Below are positions 1 to 7,489 of a stretch of 30,700 nt of DNA, one piece after another (within the stretch, counting starts at the first letter, position 1; each line of letters begins with the position of its first letter). Below the pieces are notes generated by a model. That model had not been told where the DNA came from, did not search any database, and saw only the letters and a program-made list of their open reading frames with translations. This DNA comes from CAYVBE01 sp964448935 (GTDB taxonomy: Bacteria; Planctomycetota; Brocadiia; SM23-32). The stretch is from NCBI GenBank assembly GCA_964448935.1, contig CAYVBE010000028.1, positions 1 through 30,700 on the forward strand. Reading direction: 5' to 3'. The position numbers and the translations under genes are program-made.

Positions 1-1123
1 CGTCCTGCAGTCCGCCCTCCACGCCGTAGAAATACCCGTGGATGTTGCCCCCGGTCCCGATGCCGCCCAGGATGGGTGTGCCCTCGATCAGCAGCGTGTC
101 CGCTCCCTCGCGCGCGGCCGCCAGCGCCGCAACTGCACCCGCCGTGCCTCCCCCGCAGACGACCACGCCCGCGTCCAGTTCCCGCGCCGGCGCATCCAGG
201 CGCTCGACCTCTCCACCGGGTGCAGGCGGCTCGGCCGCTGCCTGCCGACCCGCTTCTTCGCCTATGGCCAGCAGGCCCGCGAAGGCATTCTCCGCCGGGT
301 CCACGTCCCCCGCCCAAGGCCCGGCACCGAACAGACCGGGCAATTCGCTGTGCGCGTGGCCGTCCAGATCGCCGACCGTCGGCATCTCCAGCGGCACGGC
401 ATCATACGCCATCTGCGTCACCAGCGCCGCCGCGCAGGCCGGCACCTCGTCCCGCACCGCTCGCAGCACATCCGGGACCATCTCCTGGGTGTCCACCACC
501 CGCGAGGCCCCCGCGTCGAACAAGATGCGCGCCTCCCCCGGCCAGACCGACGGCACCACACGCAGCCGCCGGCATCCCTCCGGCCCGGAAAGTTCGACCG
601 GCTCCGTCAGCCCCGACGCATGGTTCATGATGAACCCGTAGCGCAAGGCACCGCCGGCTTCCCCCACCCCGGACCCCGCACACCGCCAGAGTGCGGCCCC
701 GTAAGTGGCATCCACCAGAACCCTTGCGCCGACCTCGATCTCCCCGGATTTCCCCGCCAGCACGGCACCGCAGGCCGCCCCGCCCGCCGTTAGCAGCGCC
801 ACGGGCCGCACGTGATACAGGAGGTCCAGCCCGGCCTCGGTGGCCATGGCATCCAGCGTCAGCTCCAGCACCGCGTTGTCCAGCACCCCGTTCCCCCGCG
901 CCCCCTTCGCTGCCACCGCATCAGCCACCTCTTTGGCCAACCCGATCGGCTCGGCGGGCAGCTCGTTCTGGAAGGTCCAGACACCCTCCCAGCCGGGCAC
1001 CGGATGCGCCCCCGCCACCAGCGTGTCCAGCCCTGCCCGCGCGCAGGTCAGCCCCACCGCGAACCCGCTCAGCCCCCCGCCCACCACCAGCACATCGTAA
1101 TCCCTCCGCCGCGCATCGGCCAT
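1..1123 (-). CDS. FAD-dependent oxidoreductase, C-terminus beyond window
   Basis: An uninterrupted minus-strand frame of 374 codons starts at ATG 1123-1121, preceded by GGAGAG about six bases upstream, and runs off the left edge. It has two dinucleotide-binding signatures. One is at residues 15-20 (VVGGGLSG), near the N-terminus. The second is at about residues 320-329 (VVCGGGTAG), followed by an acidic residue ending strand 2 (LLIEG) and a glycine-rich loop (GGIGTGG). The second resembles the FAD-binding start of the FAD-dependent oxidoreductase family common in planctomycetes and Lentisphaerae. The first segment looks like a partial Rossmann module without an obvious acidic ribose-binding residue. 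The substrate is unknown. No signal peptide is evident, so a cytoplasmic flavoenzyme is likely. The very high third-position GC matches a resident chromosomal gene. Confidence is good for a flavoprotein and low for any specific reaction. Confidence 0.8.
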   Translation of the reverse strand, partial: MADARRRDYDVLVVGGGLSGFAVGLTCARAGLDTLVAGAHPVPGWEGVWTFQNELPAEPIGLAKEVADAVAAKGARGNGVLDNAVLELTLDAMATEAGLDLLYHVRPVALLTAGGAACGAVLAGKSGEIEVGARVLVDATYGAALWRCAGSGVGEAGGALRYGFIMNHASGLTEPVELSGPEGCRRLRVVPSVWPGEARILFDAGASRVVDTQEMVPDVLRAVRDEVPACAAALVTQMAYDAVPLEMPTVGDLDGHAHSELPGLFGAGPWAGDVDPAENAFAGLLAIGEEAGRQAAAEPPAPGGEVERLDAPARELDAGVVVCGGGTAGAVAALAAAREGADTLLIEGTPILGGIGTGGNIHGYFYGVEGGLQD

Positions 1124-1223
1124 CCCGCACTCTCCGCGTGTCAGTTTCCTGGAGCCAGACGCATTGAGGAGCATCCTACGCTGCACAGACGATGCTTTCA
1201 AAGGTAGACGGGCGCCGGGGCGT

Positions 1224-1252
1224 TTGACAGGTCGCCAGACGCTGTGTATTCT
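1224..1252 (+). promoter_or_regulatory. sigma70-type promoter
   Basis: TTGACA at 1224-1229, a 17-base spacer and TATTCT at 1247-1252. It points at the gene starting at 1292. The in-frame ATG at 1244 overlaps the -10 box, so it cannot be the start on this transcript. Confidence 0.6.
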
Positions 1253-1291
1253 GGCGCCATAGACCACAAGCCTTGTTCGGAAGACACGGGC

Positions 1292-1636
1292 ATGAATGCG
1301 AAGCAGCCACCGGTCGCAGAGCCTGTTCAGCGCGCAGTCAGTGAGGAGCCAGTTTTGGAGGTGGGTTGTCGGCCGTACGGGTCAAAGCTGCGCGTATACA
1401 GGGACCGGGTCGTCGTTGCCAAACGTCCAGTTCTGGGTAAGAACGCGACGCAGGCTATTCCGATGGCCAATGTTCGATCCGTCAAGTATTCGATCGGTAT
1501 TCCTCTGCTGGCAGTCCCCTGGCTCATGACCGAGCACGACGCCCCGGACAGCGTCCAGAAGGCACGTATCTGGCTTCAGGAACCATCCCGCGCATCTTCA
1601 CGGGCTTCACAAGACCACGCCACGCCCGTGACGTGA
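1292..1636 (+). CDS. hypothetical protein, 114 aa
   Basis: I do not recognise this protein. The start at ATG 1292 is chosen because the earlier in-frame ATG (1244) lies within the upstream promoter. The central part (about residues 25-75) alternates short hydrophobic strands with basic turns and ends in a hydrophobic stretch (IGIPLLAVPWLM). This could be a small beta domain such as a PH-like fold, but that is a guess from pattern only. The C-terminal 30 residues are Ser/Arg/Ala-rich and look disordered. It stands alone between the divergent flavoenzyme gene and darT. The gap of about 120 bases to darT shows no clear promoter, so co-transcription with darTG is possible. Confidence 0.5.
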   Translation: MNAKQPPVAEPVQRAVSEEPVLEVGCRPYGSKLRVYRDRVVVAKRPVLGKNATQAIPMANVRSVKYSIGIPLLAVPWLMTEHDAPDSVQKARIWLQEPSRASSRASQDHATPVT

Positions 1637-1759
1637 TCGAGGGATTTGCGGGAGGCCGCCGGGAGGGCGACAACTCGAGCGAGCGTTAACTGGCACGCAT
1701 TGATCGGGTTGGTTTCGAGCCGATTCCAAGCACAGGCCGGAAGGCGTTGGGGTGGGAGC

Positions 1760-2410
1760 ATGGCGAAGATTCCTGCGAATCCCAAGATACACCATATCAC
1801 CCACGCGAGCAATCTGCCACGCATCGTGCGGGCCGGCCGGCTTTGGTCAGATGCCAAGAGAGTTGAGTTTTCGCTGGATTGCGAGATCGTCGGCATGTCA
1901 AGCATCAAGCAGCGGCGGCAACGACTGCCGGTGACTTGCCACCCCGGAACTACGGTGGGCGAGTACGTCCCATTCTATTTCTGTCCACGTTCCATCATGC
2001 TTTACATTTTGTACATGGGCAATTACCCAGAGCTTTCCTACCACGGCGGCCAGCGCCCGATCGTGCATCTCCAGGCCGATCTGCACACTGTGGTCAAATG
2101 GGCTGACACGAACGACGTGCGCTGGGCATTGTCTGACCGGAACGCCGGGGCCTACTTTGCCAGTTTCTACACAGGGCTGGAGCACCTGGATAGAGTTGAC
2201 TGGGACGCGGTCCACGCAGATGATTTCCGAGCGATGGAAGTGAAAGAAGGCAAGCAAGCCGAGCTCTTGGTCTACGAATCCTTCCCCTGGAACCTTGTTG
2301 AGAAAGTCGGTGTAATGGACCAGCGCATTGCCGAGGAGGTTCGCGCCTCACTGACCGAGGCCACGCATGAGCCACTGGTCTCAGTCGAGCAGAGCTGGTA
2401 TTATCCGTGA
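1760..2410 (+). CDS. darT: DarT DNA ADP-ribosyltransferase toxin
   Basis: DarT transfers ADP-ribose from NAD+ to thymidine in single-stranded DNA, blocking replication of host or phage. The family usually has just over 200 residues, and the 216 aa from ATG 1760 (GTGGGAG upstream) fit. The frame is open further upstream to 1646, but homology starts at MAKIP. Visible landmarks are the N-terminal HHITHASNLP, the SIKQRR segment with R53 (equivalent to the NAD-contacting Arg near position 51 of Thermus DarT), PFYFCPRSIMLY at 71-82, and KQAELLVYESFPW near the C-terminus, where E168 should be the catalytic glutamate. All key residues appear intact, so the toxin should be active. The antitoxin gene follows after 13 bases. 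Confidence 0.93.
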   Translation: MAKIPANPKIHHITHASNLPRIVRAGRLWSDAKRVEFSLDCEIVGMSSIKQRRQRLPVTCHPGTTVGEYVPFYFCPRSIMLYILYMGNYPELSYHGGQRPIVHLQADLHTVVKWADTNDVRWALSDRNAGAYFASFYTGLEHLDRVDWDAVHADDFRAMEVKEGKQAELLVYESFPWNLVEKVGVMDQRIAEEVRASLTEATHEPLVSVEQSWYYP

Positions 2411-2423
2411 CGGGAGGTGTGTG

Positions 2424-3491
2424 GTGATCGAAGTTACGCAGGGCGACATACTCAAGGCCGAGGCGGAGGCACTCGTCAATAGCGTGAACTGCGTGGGCGT
2501 GATGGGGCGAGGCATTGCTCTGCAATTTCGCAAGGCGTTCCCAGAGAATTTCAAGGCTTACAAGGCCGTCTGCGACGGTGAAGGACTCCGTCCCGGAACG
2601 ATGTTCGTTTACGAACTGGGCCTGTTGATCGAACCGCGGTATGTGATTAACTTCCCGACTAAACGCCATTGGAGGAATAGGAGCCGCATCGAAGACATCG
2701 AGGCCGGACTGGAGGCTCTCGTAGCCGTTGTTCGAGAGCGCGGTATCCGGAGTATCGCCGTGCCTCCGCTGGGTTGTGGCCTGGGGGGATTGGAATGGGA
2801 GGTCGTCCGGCCGGAAATTGAGCAAGCGTTCGAGGCACTCCCGGACGTTCGCGTCCTGCTTTACGAGCCAGCGGGGGCGCCCGCCGCCGAGAAGATGGTC
2901 ACGCGGCAGAAGCCACCGAAGATGACCGTCGGCAGAGCTGCGTTGCTGGGCCTGATGAGCCGATACTTGCTGGCTGTTATGGATCCGTTTGTCTCACTTT
3001 TAGAGATCCACAAATTGATGTATTTCATGCAGGAAGCGGGGGAGGAACTTCGTTTGCGCTACCAGAAGGCGCCATATGGACCCTATGCAGAGAACCTGCG
3101 ACACGTCTTGAGTCGTATTGAAGGCCACTTTATCACTGGCTACGGCGACGCCGAGGACCGGCCTGACAAGCATATTGAACTGGATCCTGAAGCATCCCGT
3201 CGGGCGAAGACCTTCTTGCAGAAGCATCCCGAGACGCGGAAGCGGTTCGAGCGCGTAGCCGATTTGGTGGAAGGCTTTGAAACGCCTTTTGGCATGGAGC
3301 TGCTCTCAACCGTCCACTGGGTAGCGACACACGGAGACGCAAAAAACGTTGACCAAGCCATCGTTAAGACATACGAGTGGGGAGAACGTAAGAGGTCGTT
3401 CGCAGAGCACCATATCCGTACAGCATGGGATGCGCTTGCCCGGAAGGGCTGGCTTTGCGGTCCGGAGACGGTCCAACACACTGACAACTGA
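2424..3491 (+). CDS. darG: DarG macrodomain antitoxin
   Basis: DarG removes ADP-ribose from DNA through its macrodomain and also neutralises DarT by direct binding. From GTG 2424 (GGGAGG six bases upstream) the protein has 355 aa and starts MIEVTQGDIL, the usual DarG beginning. The ATG at 2367 would add 19 unrelated residues overlapping darT. The macrodomain spans about residues 1-155, with NSVNCVGVMGRGIALQF (19-35) and GCGLGGLEW as ligand loops. K80 in NFPTKRHW matches the lysine needed for de-ADP-ribosylation in Thermus DarG. The C-terminal domain (about 165-350) is the usual DarT-binding module (LLEIHKLMYFMQEAGE, KAPYGPYA). The gene is complete and lies directly behind darT in one operon. 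Confidence 0.93.
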   Translation: MIEVTQGDILKAEAEALVNSVNCVGVMGRGIALQFRKAFPENFKAYKAVCDGEGLRPGTMFVYELGLLIEPRYVINFPTKRHWRNRSRIEDIEAGLEALVAVVRERGIRSIAVPPLGCGLGGLEWEVVRPEIEQAFEALPDVRVLLYEPAGAPAAEKMVTRQKPPKMTVGRAALLGLMSRYLLAVMDPFVSLLEIHKLMYFMQEAGEELRLRYQKAPYGPYAENLRHVLSRIEGHFITGYGDAEDRPDKHIELDPEASRRAKTFLQKHPETRKRFERVADLVEGFETPFGMELLSTVHWVATHGDAKNVDQAIVKTYEWGERKRSFAEHHIRTAWDALARKGWLCGPETVQHTDN

Positions 3492-3688
3492 CGCCGCACG
3501 GGGAGTTGTCTACGGAGATAGGGTTGGTTGAGGCGCCCTACGGGATTATATGCTGCATGAAACGCGCCCGGATTGATGTTCTGACCGTCATCCACGGGGC
3601 CAGGAACATCCGGAGTCCGAAGGTCAAGACGAGTAGATGATCGGGTGTCCGATGCCTCCCGAAGCGAACGCCGTGCCGCCCGGCAGTC

Positions 3689-3717
3689 TTGACACTACCC
3701 GCCCGGCCGTTTAGAAT
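3689..3717 (+). promoter_or_regulatory. tRNA-Gly promoter
   Basis: TTGACA at 3689-3694, a 17-base spacer and TAGAAT at 3712-3717. The expected start lies about 7 bases before the tRNA. The rest of the 3492-3688 gap after darG shows no gene or convincing terminator. Confidence 0.7.
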
Positions 3718-3730
3718 GGCGAATCGAGGA

Positions 3731-3805
3731 GCGGGCGTAATTCAGTGGTAGAATGTCAGCTTCCCAAGCTGGACGTCGAGGGTTCGAATCCCTTCGCCCG
3801 CTCCA
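3731..3805 (+). tRNA. tRNA-Gly (anticodon CCC), CCA encoded
   Basis: A full cloverleaf can be drawn: acceptor GCGGGCG/CGCCCGC, a D-arm with ATTC/GAAT, anticodon stem TCAGC/GCTGG enclosing loop TTCCCAA with anticodon CCC, a 5-base variable region, T-stem GAGGG/CCCTT with loop TTCGAAT, discriminator T and encoded CCA. The next identifiable genes downstream look like phage cargo followed by an integrase, so its 3' half is a candidate integration site. Confidence 0.95.
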
Positions 3806-3808
3806 CGT

Positions 3809-4033
3809 CTATGTACGACAGGAGTTGACAGGAGCGTCTATCGCCGCCACGGGCGCCACCTTGTGACTCCCCGAGAACCCGCCGTTTTCCCGGTTCTGTG
3901 CCATGAGATGACAGCAGATGTCAGCAGTGGACAGCAGTTGGGGAAGATCTGGGTGAAACAGCGGATGAAACTCTGGATGAAGTGCCGAAGCACGTGGTGC
4001 TTCCGAGCGCAGCTTGGCTGTTGGCAAGCTGAG
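3809..4033 (-). pseudogene. possible remnant of an integrase 3' tail
   Basis: The minus strand here is open and encodes a peptide with the periodic pattern EFHPLFHPDLPQLL followed by HLMAQNRENGGFSG, ending just outside the tRNA. I associate such tails with planctomycete tyrosine recombinases sited next to tRNA genes. No catalytic part (no R..H-x-x-R..Y) precedes it. It could equally be non-coding DNA with a chance open frame, so this is a weak call. Confidence 0.2.
3817..3940 (+). repeat. two clusters of 10-bp direct repeats beside the tRNA
   Basis: GACAGGAGTT/GACAGGAGCG lie in tandem at 3817-3836. Three copies of a related unit (TGACAGCAGA, TGTCAGCAGT, GGACAGCAGT) follow at 3909-3938 with a period of exactly 10. 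The shared core is G(A/T)CAG(G/C)AG. Helically phased short direct repeats next to a tRNA 3' end resemble arm-type binding sites of tyrosine recombinases. The remaining sequence up to 4119 shows no confident gene. Confidence 0.45.
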
Positions 4034-4119
4034 GACGGCCGGCGGTGGCTGTTTGAACCTGCATCGAAGTTGGGGTATCCTACTGTCAAGGTAGACTGCA
4101 ACTGGCGCGGGGGATGTGA

Positions 4120-5067
4120 ATGGCACAGGAGGGGACGCATGGGGAGCCTCTGTGGTCTAATGAAGCCGCGGACGACTACTGGCAGCACAGGGGTCGCGCG
4201 TGGCCATCCCTTCTCCGATGGGCACGGGGGTATTACCACCACTTCCGCCGAATGCGCATGCGCCGTCTGCTACATGGCGTCGGAATGCTCTTCCTCGTGA
4301 CTTTTGCAGGTGCGCAGGCGGTGCTTGACGCGACGGCAGCCAGATCGCTCGAGGACGTTCACGTAGCGAAGTGGGGACTGGCGATCTTGGTCGCGTGCGT
4401 GTCGGTGCCCAATGTCCTCGAAGCCGCGCAAACGCTCATGGGCAAAGAGACGGATGAAGGGTTCGAACTCGAACGTCGCCGCAAGCTCTCCAGGCTCCTC
4501 CGTGAGCTGGGCATCAAGGACCCCAGCGTTCTTGACGGTCAGGGTGCCCAGGGACAGCGGTACCCGATGTTGCAGAGAATCCTGGAAAGCGTTAAGCTGG
4601 ATGTCGTGGAGGTGGCTGGTGTGGCGCGGCAAGACGTTTCGGTTGCGTATCTTCCCCTGGCACGTTCTGATGGTGGTTGGGAAATGGCAGTGCTGGAACG
4701 CGCCGAAGAGGTTGATGAGCTCGGTCGGCGGGAAGGTACACGTGAGGTGGGAAGATGGTTTTGTGCCGAGGCGGTCCGTGCCAGGCCCCGGCTCGTAGTG
4801 CTGCATGACCTCAAGCGAGACCACCGAGCCAGGGAAGCGTGGGAGTTCGAAGACGGGAAGCCTTACCGGAGCATTGCTTCGTTCCCTGTTGTTGGCAACG
4901 GGGGCCAGCCCATCGGCGTGATAAGCATCGACTGTACCAAGCCGTACGCGTTCTGGCCGGGAGCCGTCCGGTCCGTTGAAAAGCGCACTTCCTTCTACGC
5001 GAAGTTCTTGCGGTTGTTTGTGCCCCCTCAGAATGGAGAAGAGGCAAAGGATGCCGATAACGTATGA
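4120..5067 (+). CDS. two-TM membrane protein with GAF-like C-terminal domain
   Basis: The 315-residue protein has a basic N-terminal segment of about 48 residues and two hydrophobic helices at about 49-69 and 82-101. A charged linker (ERRRKLSRLLRELG) leads to a soluble C-terminal domain of about 180 residues. That domain ends with a strand pattern typical of GAF sensors (SIASFPVV, PIGVISIDC, then an aromatic-rich helix). The layout suggests a membrane-anchored sensor of a small molecule or redox state. I cannot name a family. The start at 4120 has GGGGGA nearby, and in-frame ATGs at about codons 45-56 are alternatives. It overlaps the next gene by 17 bases, forming a pair. Its place between the tRNA and the integrase suggests accessory, possibly defence, cargo. 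Confidence 0.65.
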   Translation: MAQEGTHGEPLWSNEAADDYWQHRGRAWPSLLRWARGYYHHFRRMRMRRLLHGVGMLFLVTFAGAQAVLDATAARSLEDVHVAKWGLAILVACVSVPNVLEAAQTLMGKETDEGFELERRRKLSRLLRELGIKDPSVLDGQGAQGQRYPMLQRILESVKLDVVEVAGVARQDVSVAYLPLARSDGGWEMAVLERAEEVDELGRREGTREVGRWFCAEAVRARPRLVVLHDLKRDHRAREAWEFEDGKPYRSIASFPVVGNGGQPIGVISIDCTKPYAFWPGAVRSVEKRTSFYAKFLRLFVPPQNGEEAKDADNV

Positions 5068-5287
5068 GCGGGTCAAAGATGATGAAGAGCTTCGCAGCGA
5101 GTTGGCCGATCTCTACCGACGAGACGGGCTCGCAGCTTTGTGCAGCAGGCTCGGCACGGGTTCCCCAGAACCGGAGCTCCTAGAACTGCTGGAGGAGGAG
5201 ATCAGGAAAAGACTTACGGTTCGGTTGTCGAAGTTTGCCTGGAACCTCGGTAGGCTGCTGACCGGCACCGGTGCTACCCGTCACTGA
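5051..5287 (+). CDS. small hypothetical partner protein, 78 aa
   Basis: It starts at ATG 5051 with GAAGAGG six bases upstream, overlapping the end of the GAF-like membrane protein gene, so the two are probably translationally coupled. The product is mostly helical and charged. It has a Leu/Glu-rich stretch (ELLELLEEEIRKRL) in the middle and a basic C-terminus (RLSKFAWNLGRLL) that could be amphipathic. I do not recognise the family. The coupling points to a regulator or effector working with the upstream sensor-like protein, but nothing in the sequence fixes its role. Confidence 0.55.
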   Translation: MPITYERVKDDEELRSELADLYRRDGLAALCSRLGTGSPEPELLELLEEEIRKRLTVRLSKFAWNLGRLLTGTGATRH

Positions 5288-5347
5288 TTGCACGTTCGCA
5301 GGGGTACTGCACGATTAGCTCCAGTGGTGCTGACGAGAGAGAGGGGC

Positions 5348-5376
5348 TTGACAGGGGGTGGCGCAGCCATTAGTAT
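5348..5376 (+). promoter_or_regulatory. sigma70-type promoter
   Basis: TTGACA at 5348-5353, a 17-base spacer and TAGTAT at 5371-5376, about 110 bases upstream of the small basic gene at 5489. The rest of the 5288-5488 gap holds no gene that I can see. Confidence 0.55.
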
Positions 5377-5488
5377 CACGGCAACCAGCAGTTCTCCTAT
5401 ATGTAGTTGTCGCGTTGTGTCAATGTCAAGAGGACCGGGTCCAGAATGGACTGATGCTCAAGGGTGAGCGTTGCCCGCGGGAGGCACG

Positions 5489-5653
5489 ATGAGTAAGAAG
5501 CAACGACAGAAGGTGCCTGCTAAGCAGAAAGACGGACGCTGGGTAGTCGCAGGCTGCAAGCCAGCGAAGAAGCATGCACGGAAGTGCAAGCGATGGGTCC
5601 AATGGGCAGAGCGCTCGCGTTCTGCCGAGCATGTGGTCGCTCGCGTTACGTGA
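5489..5653 (+). CDS. small basic protein, 54 aa
   Basis: It starts at ATG 5489 with GGGAGG four bases upstream. The product is strongly basic (many Lys/Arg, for example MSKKQRQKVPAKQK and KKHARKCKRW) with two cysteines. It may bind nucleic acid. I do not recognise it. An intrinsic terminator follows 22 bases after the stop, giving a compact promoter-gene-terminator unit. Another frame over 5620-5670 reads FCRACG...HCGHCW, a zinc-ribbon-like pattern, so a sequencing frameshift cannot be excluded. That frame runs through the terminator, however, and has no good start. Confidence 0.45.
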   Translation: MSKKQRQKVPAKQKDGRWVVAGCKPAKKHARKCKRWVQWAERSRSAEHVVARVT

Positions 5654-5674
5654 GGCATTGCGGTCATTGCTGGG

Positions 5675-5705
5675 AAAAAGCCCGCTTTTTTCGGCGGGTT
5701 TTTTC
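5675..5705 (+). terminator. rho-independent terminator
   Basis: AAAAAG-CCCGC, loop TTTTTTCG, GCGGG-TTTTTT. The G-C core is extended by A-T pairs and ends in a T tract at 5699-5704. It closes the short unit before the 577-residue gene. Confidence 0.85.
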
Positions 5706-5740
5706 TTTGTGGTTCTGCTTTCTCGTGGCAGGGAGGTGGG

Positions 5741-7474
5741 ATGCTTACAGCCGAACCTTCCTCTGAGGCCGAATTCTCGCAGGCGAAGCGGTTGTCGTTC
5801 TTCACCTTGGCGAGGGAAGTGTGCGACACCCCAGCCATGCATCGTATCCTCAGCTTGGTCCGGATGTGGGGTTGCCGGACCCTGGTAAAGGAAAGCCTTG
5901 ATCTGTCGTCCACCCAAATGAGCCTGGAGCAGGATGCCATCGAGAAGATGGAAAGCCTGAGTGCCAAGGTGGCAGGGCGTAAGGCGCGCACGTTGGCTGG
6001 GCTCGACGGCACTCGGCTGTCGTTCTTCCGCGTTCCGTTCAGCAGTTTTCCGTGCGGTCGCACCGAGGCAGAAGAATCCTTCCTGGCAAGCATCGTGATC
6101 CTTGGGCTGCAGTGGGAGTGTGGAGAGCGGCAGCGTTTCATCTATGATGCCGCCATTCACATCCCAGATGTCGTGCTCGGGACTTCGTGCCCTTACGGCA
6201 GACGGGCTCCGGCGGCGTGCGAACACGCACGGGGGCCGCTGGGACAACATTTCGTTCACAGTGAAGTCTCCGTGGAGCTGCGGGTCAGCGACCTGCAGTT
6301 CCAGCGACCAAGCACGTATTTCTGTGAGTCAATACCGGCCAACGGGTTCACGTGCGTCCACGCAGCCTTGCGCATGGTCCTTCGCCACGAACTCCGGGCC
6401 TGCACCTTCGCGGAAGCAGAGCGGGTCGTCGGTCAGTTCCGCAGTGACCCGCACTACACGACTGACCGCGAAGTAGAACAGGCCCTGTGTTGGTGGGACC
6501 TAGCTACAACGCGCATTGACTGCACCAAGGTGGCTAAGGGCAATGAGAGTTATGCGGAAGCCCTGCACTCGATGGTTGAGCCGGGGCACTGCGCTCTGCT
6601 CGCTTTTTCGTGCCACAACCCAAAGCGCTCTGGCAAGTCGCAGCCGGTCGAACACGTCGGGGTAGTTGTCGGCCATACGATGAACTACCACGCGTGGCAT
6701 CCACTGGGATTGGTGGCTTATGGAGACAGCCGTGAGCTACCTCTTGGCTTGCCGACTTACTGGTGGGCGGATTGTTTTGTGGCGCACGACAACAATCTCG
6801 GCCCCCTTCTCCAGATGCGCCAGGATGTATTGGAGAAGAGCGGTCCCACTTTCCTGACTTCGCACATCCAGGCACTGTCCATAACTGGCATTCGGCCCAA
6901 GGCTGCGGCAACTCCCGCCCCTGTAGCTCAGACGGCTGCATTTGGCATTGTCGAAGCGGTAGTACTGGCCGCGGGTGATAAATTCGCGTACCGATGGTTC
7001 CAGGAACTTCACGCTGTGCTGACCCAGACGCGCCTTCAGAAACGTGGCGAGAGCTTCAGCGGTCGGGTGTCTCTCGCAACTAAGCGAACGACGCTCATTA
7101 CGCGCGACGACTACCTCATTCATCTGCAGGTGGCCAAGGACGCCCGGGGAAGGCGGATGGGGGCCGAAACCGTCGAGCATGTGCGTCAGGCGCTACCGCC
7201 AGGGCAATACTGGATGACCGAGATATCTGATCCCGACCTTTTGACAGGAAATGGGGCGAAGTACGGAGAGTGTCTGATAGAGGCCACAGCTCACCCCGAA
7301 GCTATCTCGCTAGACGACGCCCATGCGGAAGATTTGTGGGAGGTACCGCACATAGTACGGCTACCAGGTCTTCTCTTCCTGCCCGCCCCCTCAGAGCCTT
7401 ACAAATACCTGGTAGAAGAACACGGGGCGCATTCGTACACCCCGCTGTACAGCCGTCCCTATGCGGGAGAATGA
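5741..7474 (+). CDS. large hypothetical protein with papain-like Cys/His signature
   Basis: The 577-residue protein has GGGAGG four bases before ATG 5741. Residues 200-216 (ANGFTCVHAALRMVLRH) look like the catalytic-cysteine helix of papain-like or C39-like peptidases, with C205 as nucleophile. H305 in EHVGVVVGH would be the histidine, followed by acidic candidates D329 (YGDSRE) or D350 (VAHDNN). The first 190 residues and the last 210 match nothing I know. The C-terminal part alternates strands and helices and contains an ITRDDYLIHLQVAKD segment. There is no signal peptide or TM segment, so it is likely cytoplasmic. It sits directly beside the integrase, convergent with it and 15 bases away, a typical place for cargo such as defence effectors. 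A non-peptidase papain-fold enzyme (deamidase or transglutaminase-like) is the main alternative. Confidence 0.6.
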   Translation: MLTAEPSSEAEFSQAKRLSFFTLAREVCDTPAMHRILSLVRMWGCRTLVKESLDLSSTQMSLEQDAIEKMESLSAKVAGRKARTLAGLDGTRLSFFRVPFSSFPCGRTEAEESFLASIVILGLQWECGERQRFIYDAAIHIPDVVLGTSCPYGRRAPAACEHARGPLGQHFVHSEVSVELRVSDLQFQRPSTYFCESIPANGFTCVHAALRMVLRHELRACTFAEAERVVGQFRSDPHYTTDREVEQALCWWDLATTRIDCTKVAKGNESYAEALHSMVEPGHCALLAFSCHNPKRSGKSQPVEHVGVVVGHTMNYHAWHPLGLVAYGDSRELPLGLPTYWWADCFVAHDNNLGPLLQMRQDVLEKSGPTFLTSHIQALSITGIRPKAAATPAPVAQTAAFGIVEAVVLAAGDKFAYRWFQELHAVLTQTRLQKRGESFSGRVSLATKRTTLITRDDYLIHLQVAKDARGRRMGAETVEHVRQALPPGQYWMTEISDPDLLTGNGAKYGECLIEATAHPEAISLDDAHAEDLWEVPHIVRLPGLLFLPAPSEPYKYLVEEHGAHSYTPLYSRPYAGE

Positions 7475-7489
7475 CTGCCGTCGGGATGA

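Noticed and set aside
38..793. Several long plus-strand open frames over the first kilobase
   Set aside because: They are Arg/Pro-rich translations opposite the minus-strand flavoenzyme gene, which has clear motifs and a ribosome site.
3909..3940. Short CRISPR-like repeat array
   Set aside because: The units are only 10 bases with no spacers of CRISPR length, and no cas genes are present.
7243..7252. Further TTGACAGG matches as additional recombinase sites
   Set aside because: Single matches inside coding regions with no clustering; expected by chance.
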